NCBI RefSeq assembly: GCF_021535045.1
Contig: NZ_CP091056.1
Location: forward strand, 558,001 to 622,000
DNA length: 64,000 nt
Direction of reading: 5' to 3'
Source of the DNA: Ornithinimicrobium sp. INDO-MA30-4
GTDB taxonomy: Bacteria > Actinomycetota > Actinomycetes > Actinomycetales > Dermatophilaceae
This document shows positions 61,885 to 64,000 of the stretch, one piece after another; within the stretch, counting starts at the first letter, position 1, and the number at the start of each line of letters is the position of its first letter. Under the pieces are notes generated by a model. The model saw nothing but the letters and a program-made list of their open reading frames with translations. It made no database searches and was not told the DNA's origin. Made by a program: the position numbers and the translations under genes.

Positions 61885-62586
61885 ATGACCGAAAAGCCCG
61901 CCTCAAGCGAGACGGACGATCAAGTCCCAGAGGCAATGGCCACCCCAACGCCCGCGGACATGCCGCGCAATGTGGCTCCGCAGCCCAAGGGATTGCGGAT
62001 CGTTGTCGCTGAAGATGAAGCCTTGATCCGCTTGGATCTCTCCGAAATGCTTGAAGAGGCTGGCCACATCGTCGTCGCTCAAGCTTCTGACGGTGAACAG
62101 GCCATCGCAGCAGCGCGCGAGCACACACCAGACGTTGTCGTCATGGACGTCAAGATGCCTGGGATGGATGGCATCACCGCTGCCGAGGTCCTCGGCAACG
62201 AGAGCCTGGCGCCCGTCGTTATGTTGACTGCTTTCTCCGACCGTGAGTTGGTTGAGCGGGCCCGCGACGCTGGCGTGATGTCTTACGTCGTCAAGCCTTT
62301 CAGCGCTCACGACGTCCTCCCGGCTCTCGATATCGCTCGCGCCAGGTGGCAAGAGCGTCAGGCCTTGGCGGACGAAGTTTCTGATCTGACGGAGCGCTTC
62401 GAGACGCGTAAGCGGTTGGACCGAGCTAAGGGCCTGCTGATGCAGCAGTTGAAGTTGTCGGAGGGCGACTCCTTCCGGTGGATTCAGAAAGCAGCGATGG
62501 ATCGGCGCTTGTCGATGCGCGAGGTCGCCGACGCCGTGATCTCAGGTATGGGCACCAAAAGTAGGGCAAAAGAGCCCAGATCGTGA
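61885..62586 (+). CDS. pdtaR: ANTAR-domain response regulator, PdtaR type
   Basis: Complete, 233 residues from ATG 61885 (GTG 61876 is an alternative). A 35-residue acidic leader precedes the receiver domain: RIVVAEDEALIRLDLSEML, the phospho-acceptor Asp in DVVVMDVKMPGMDG, VVMLTAFSD and YVVKPFSAHDV. The C-terminal ANTAR domain is TRKRLDRAKGLLMQQLKLSEGDSFRWIQKAAMDRRLSMREVADAV. ANTAR proteins bind paired hexaloop hairpins in mRNA to cause antitermination. In mycobacteria PdtaR is activated by the kinase PdtaS, which is not near here. A strong terminator overlaps its stop codon. Confidence 0.92.
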   Translation: MTEKPASSETDDQVPEAMATPTPADMPRNVAPQPKGLRIVVAEDEALIRLDLSEMLEEAGHIVVAQASDGEQAIAAAREHTPDVVVMDVKMPGMDGITAAEVLGNESLAPVVMLTAFSDRELVERARDAGVMSYVVKPFSAHDVLPALDIARARWQERQALADEVSDLTERFETRKRLDRAKGLLMQQLKLSEGDSFRWIQKAAMDRRLSMREVADAVISGMGTKSRAKEPRS

Positions 62587-62622
62587 AAGAGGGGTAACCA
62601 GCGCGCTGGCTACTCCTCTTTC
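62585..62622. terminator. strong terminator hairpin after pdtaR
   Basis: GAAAGAGG pairs with CCTCTTTC, then G-T, GTA/TAC and an inner CCAGC/GCTGG. The stem overlaps the pdtaR stop. A run of Ts on the 3' arm and As on the 5' arm makes it work in either direction, serving pdtaR and the converging DUF554 gene. Confidence 0.75.
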
Positions 62623-62631
62623 GTCCTGAAT

Positions 62632-63445
62632 CTAGGTAAACGATGCCAGGACGCTCACCAGGACTGGCGCTACCAAATGGCCGGCAGCATATCGCCAACC
62701 GGCACGTCCTTGATCCGCAACAAACGAAGGCCAATCCCCACCAAGAGCAAGCCACCAACCGCAGTGAGCGCGGCAATGTGGGCATCGGGGACGATCGATC
62801 CCAAGGCCACTCCGATCAAGGTGAGGCTGCCTTGAACGACACCAACGGATACGGCTGAGAAGAGCACGCCAACACCGAACGATGCGGCAAAGGCCATGGC
62901 GGCGAACAGGTCGAGGGATGACTTCAAGACCAGTTGGTCGATGCCGAGCCCTAGCCCGTCGCTCAACGAGCCCAGGATCGTCAAGGGACCAATGCAAAAC
63001 AGCAGCGACGTGGTCAGCCAGCCCTCAATAAATCGTTCTCGGGCCGTGGGCTCGCCCAGCGGAGCGTGCTCATCAGTGACATCGGCTGTGCGCGAGACTT
63101 CTGTCGAAGCTGACGCGTGTCGGGACGTCCATCCTTGAATCACGCCAGCGAGCGCAGCCAGGCGGCGCTCAATGCCAAGCAGAGACCCGATGATGCCACC
63201 AATCAAGAGACTGCCAAGGACAACCAGCATGGGCACGCCCTCACCAACTGCTGCGACTAACGCTGGATTAGTGACTTCGACGGCGGATAGCCCGGCGACC
63301 AGCAGCGTGACGAGGCCCAACGCATCTGTGACAACCGACTTGACCCCCTCAGGCAAGCGATGGCCAAGCGCCATCCCGACGAGTGAACCGATGACGATGG
63401 TGATGATGTTGATGAGAGTCCCGACGCCGGAAAGGCTGCTTCCAC
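62632..63445 (-). CDS. DUF554 membrane protein (two frameshifts)
   Basis: Restored length is 271 residues. GTG 63445 begins VEAAFPGVGTLINIITIVIGS once one base is added at GG 63429-63430 (plus-strand view). G-G-x-N and GSLVGMALGHRLPEGVKSVVTDALGLVTL are the DUF554 signature. Five more hydrophobic segments follow. The end is restored by adding one base at AAA 62675-62677, giving DMLPAILVAPVLVSVLASFT. A charged loop (RHASASTEVSRTADVTDEHAP) lies near residue 110. The family function is unknown. Confidence 0.82.
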
Positions 63446-63486
63446 GAGGATGACCTTAGATGGCTGCCGTGCCCATCAAGGAATGA

Positions 63487-63921
63487 CTACTTCGAATCCT
63501 TGGGTTTGGGCAGGACAGCGCAAGTGATGCGCGCAGTGCAGCAGCGGCGATCTTGGTCATCGGTGATGACAATCTCGTAGGTGGCCATGGTGCGCCCACG
63601 GTGCAGGGGAGTGGCAACTCCGTAGACCCTTCCTGAGCGAACGGCACGGTGATGAGTGGCATTGATGTCAACGCCGACAGCGATTCCGGTAGGAGAGGCA
63701 TGCAGCATCGATGCGATCGAGCCCAGAGTCTCGGCCAACACCACGCTGGCACCGCCGTGCAGTAGGCCATAGGGCTGCGTGTTGCCCTCAACCGGCATGG
63801 AGCCCCTCGTGAGATCTGCTGAGGCCTCGGTGATCTCGATGCCCATCAGTTCAGCGAGTGTGCCGTTGCCCATCTCGAGCAACTCTTCGGCGGACAGGCG
63901 GGATGTGGGGTTGTCAGTCAT
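63487..63921 (-). CDS. PaaI-like hotdog-fold thioesterase
   Basis: Complete, 144 residues. The substrate-binding loop is YGLLHGGASVVLAETLGSIA, with the HGG and the catalytic acid position typical of PaaI-type acyl-CoA thioesterases, followed by AVGVDINATHHRAVRSGRVYGVATPLHRGRTMATYEIVI. It lies between the DUF554 gene and polA on the opposite strand to polA; the neighbourhood with pdtaR and polA is familiar from mycobacteria. The physiological acyl-CoA is unknown. Confidence 0.88.
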   Translation of the reverse strand: MTDNPTSRLSAEELLEMGNGTLAELMGIEITEASADLTRGSMPVEGNTQPYGLLHGGASVVLAETLGSIASMLHASPTGIAVGVDINATHHRAVRSGRVYGVATPLHRGRTMATYEIVITDDQDRRCCTARITCAVLPKPKDSK

Positions 63922-63927
63922 AGCGCC

Positions 63928-63933
63928 TAGGCT
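63928..63933 (+). promoter_or_regulatory. putative -10 box (TAGGCT) placed for leaderless polA
   Basis: TAGGCT ends seven bases before GTG 63941 and lies just upstream of the divergent thioesterase start. The geometry is the same as at pyrG and pyk. Confidence 0.45.
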
Positions 63934-63940
63934 GCCACGT

Positions 63941-64000
63941 GTGAGTCGACTGCTGCTTCTTGACGGACATTCATTGGCCTATCGCGCCTTCTTTGCTCTA
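63941..64000 (+). CDS. polA: DNA polymerase I, N-terminal start (partial)
   Basis: Only the first 20 codons are inside the window. GTG 63941 begins SRLLLLDGHSLAYRAFFAL, the conserved N-terminus of the 5'-3' exonuclease domain, including the metal-binding Asp and the helix that follows. The identification is good despite the short length because this segment is highly conserved and the pdtaR-thioesterase-polA order supports it. Confidence 0.85.
   Translation, partial: MSRLLLLDGHSLAYRAFFAL

Noticed and set aside
391..63445. Programmed frameshifting or mass gene decay as the cause of the many broken frames
   Set aside because: The breaks hit unrelated essential genes, lie at varied homopolymers without slippery heptamers or downstream structures, and repair to intact motifs. 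Random sequencing loss is simpler.
1..64000. CRISPR array, insertion sequence, prophage or integron
   Set aside because: No regularly spaced direct repeats, transposase or integrase motifs, or paired terminal repeats were seen. The only tandem repeats are the in-frame ones in mltG.

Overview
The window is a high-GC chromosomal segment of an actinobacterium (class Actinomycetia). The evidence is the gene content: the division proteins SteA and SteB, the integration host factor mIHF, a helicase-degenerate PriA, the ANTAR regulator PdtaR, an HGxxPAAW protein, and many GTG starts with ATGA or GTGA overlaps. The order recN-steA-steB-...-pyrG-NUDIX matches the mycobacterial Rv1696-Rv1700 block as I remember it. 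I cannot assign a genus. I see no insertion sequence, phage, CRISPR array or other accessory island; this is almost entirely core genome.

Layout. 1-8.6 kb: end of recN, steA, steB, a MraY-like protein, murJ, a GT4 glycosyltransferase, pyrG and a NUDIX hydrolase. 8.6-16.6 kb: aspS, rarA, alaS, ruvX and mltG. 16.6-21.6 kb: shikimate genes aroE, aroC, aroK, aroB and aroQ with an embedded prepilin peptidase. 21.7-30.9 kb: efp, nusB and the pyrimidine operon pyrR-pyrB-pyrC-carA-carB-pyrF, preceded by a probable PyrR-binding RNA loop next to the pyrR ribosome binding site. 31-36.9 kb: mihF, gmk, rpoZ, coaBC, metK and priA. 37-43.4 kb: a peptide-type ABC importer. 43.5-50.2 kb: fmt, rsmB, rpe, pnuC, a PH-domain protein, then reverse-strand FUSC, P-loop kinase and MDMPI-type genes. 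50.3-60.2 kb: a heterodimeric ABC exporter, a trp-associated membrane protein, trpC-trpB-trpA, DoxX/MauE, DsbA-like and lgt. 60.2-64 kb: pyk, tRNA-Leu(CAA), pdtaR, DUF554, a PaaI-like thioesterase and the start of polA.

The dominant oddity is sequence quality. I count about 63 apparently missing bases and 2 apparently extra bases in 34 of 60 protein genes. Nearly all missing bases lie in short homopolymers. Restoring them gives full-length, motif-complete housekeeping proteins, so I read them as sequencing or assembly errors, not pseudogenes. In alaS and trpA three losses cancel, leaving an open frame that hides a nonsense stretch. For broken genes the coordinates run from the inferred start to the inferred stop.

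Genes work together as expected: CarAB, PyrB, PyrC and PyrF make UMP under PyrR control and PyrG makes CTP; AroB, AroQ, AroE, AroK and AroC make chorismate, which TrpC, TrpB and TrpA help turn into tryptophan; the SteA-SteB-MraY-like-MurJ-glycosyltransferase run looks like an envelope or division module. The most interesting non-coding signals are the PyrR loop, tandem hairpins plus a -10 element inside the ABC importer operon, an inverted repeat upstream of that operon, and a recurrent TAGGCT-type -10 box placed so that pyrG, pyk, polA and rarA may be transcribed without a leader.
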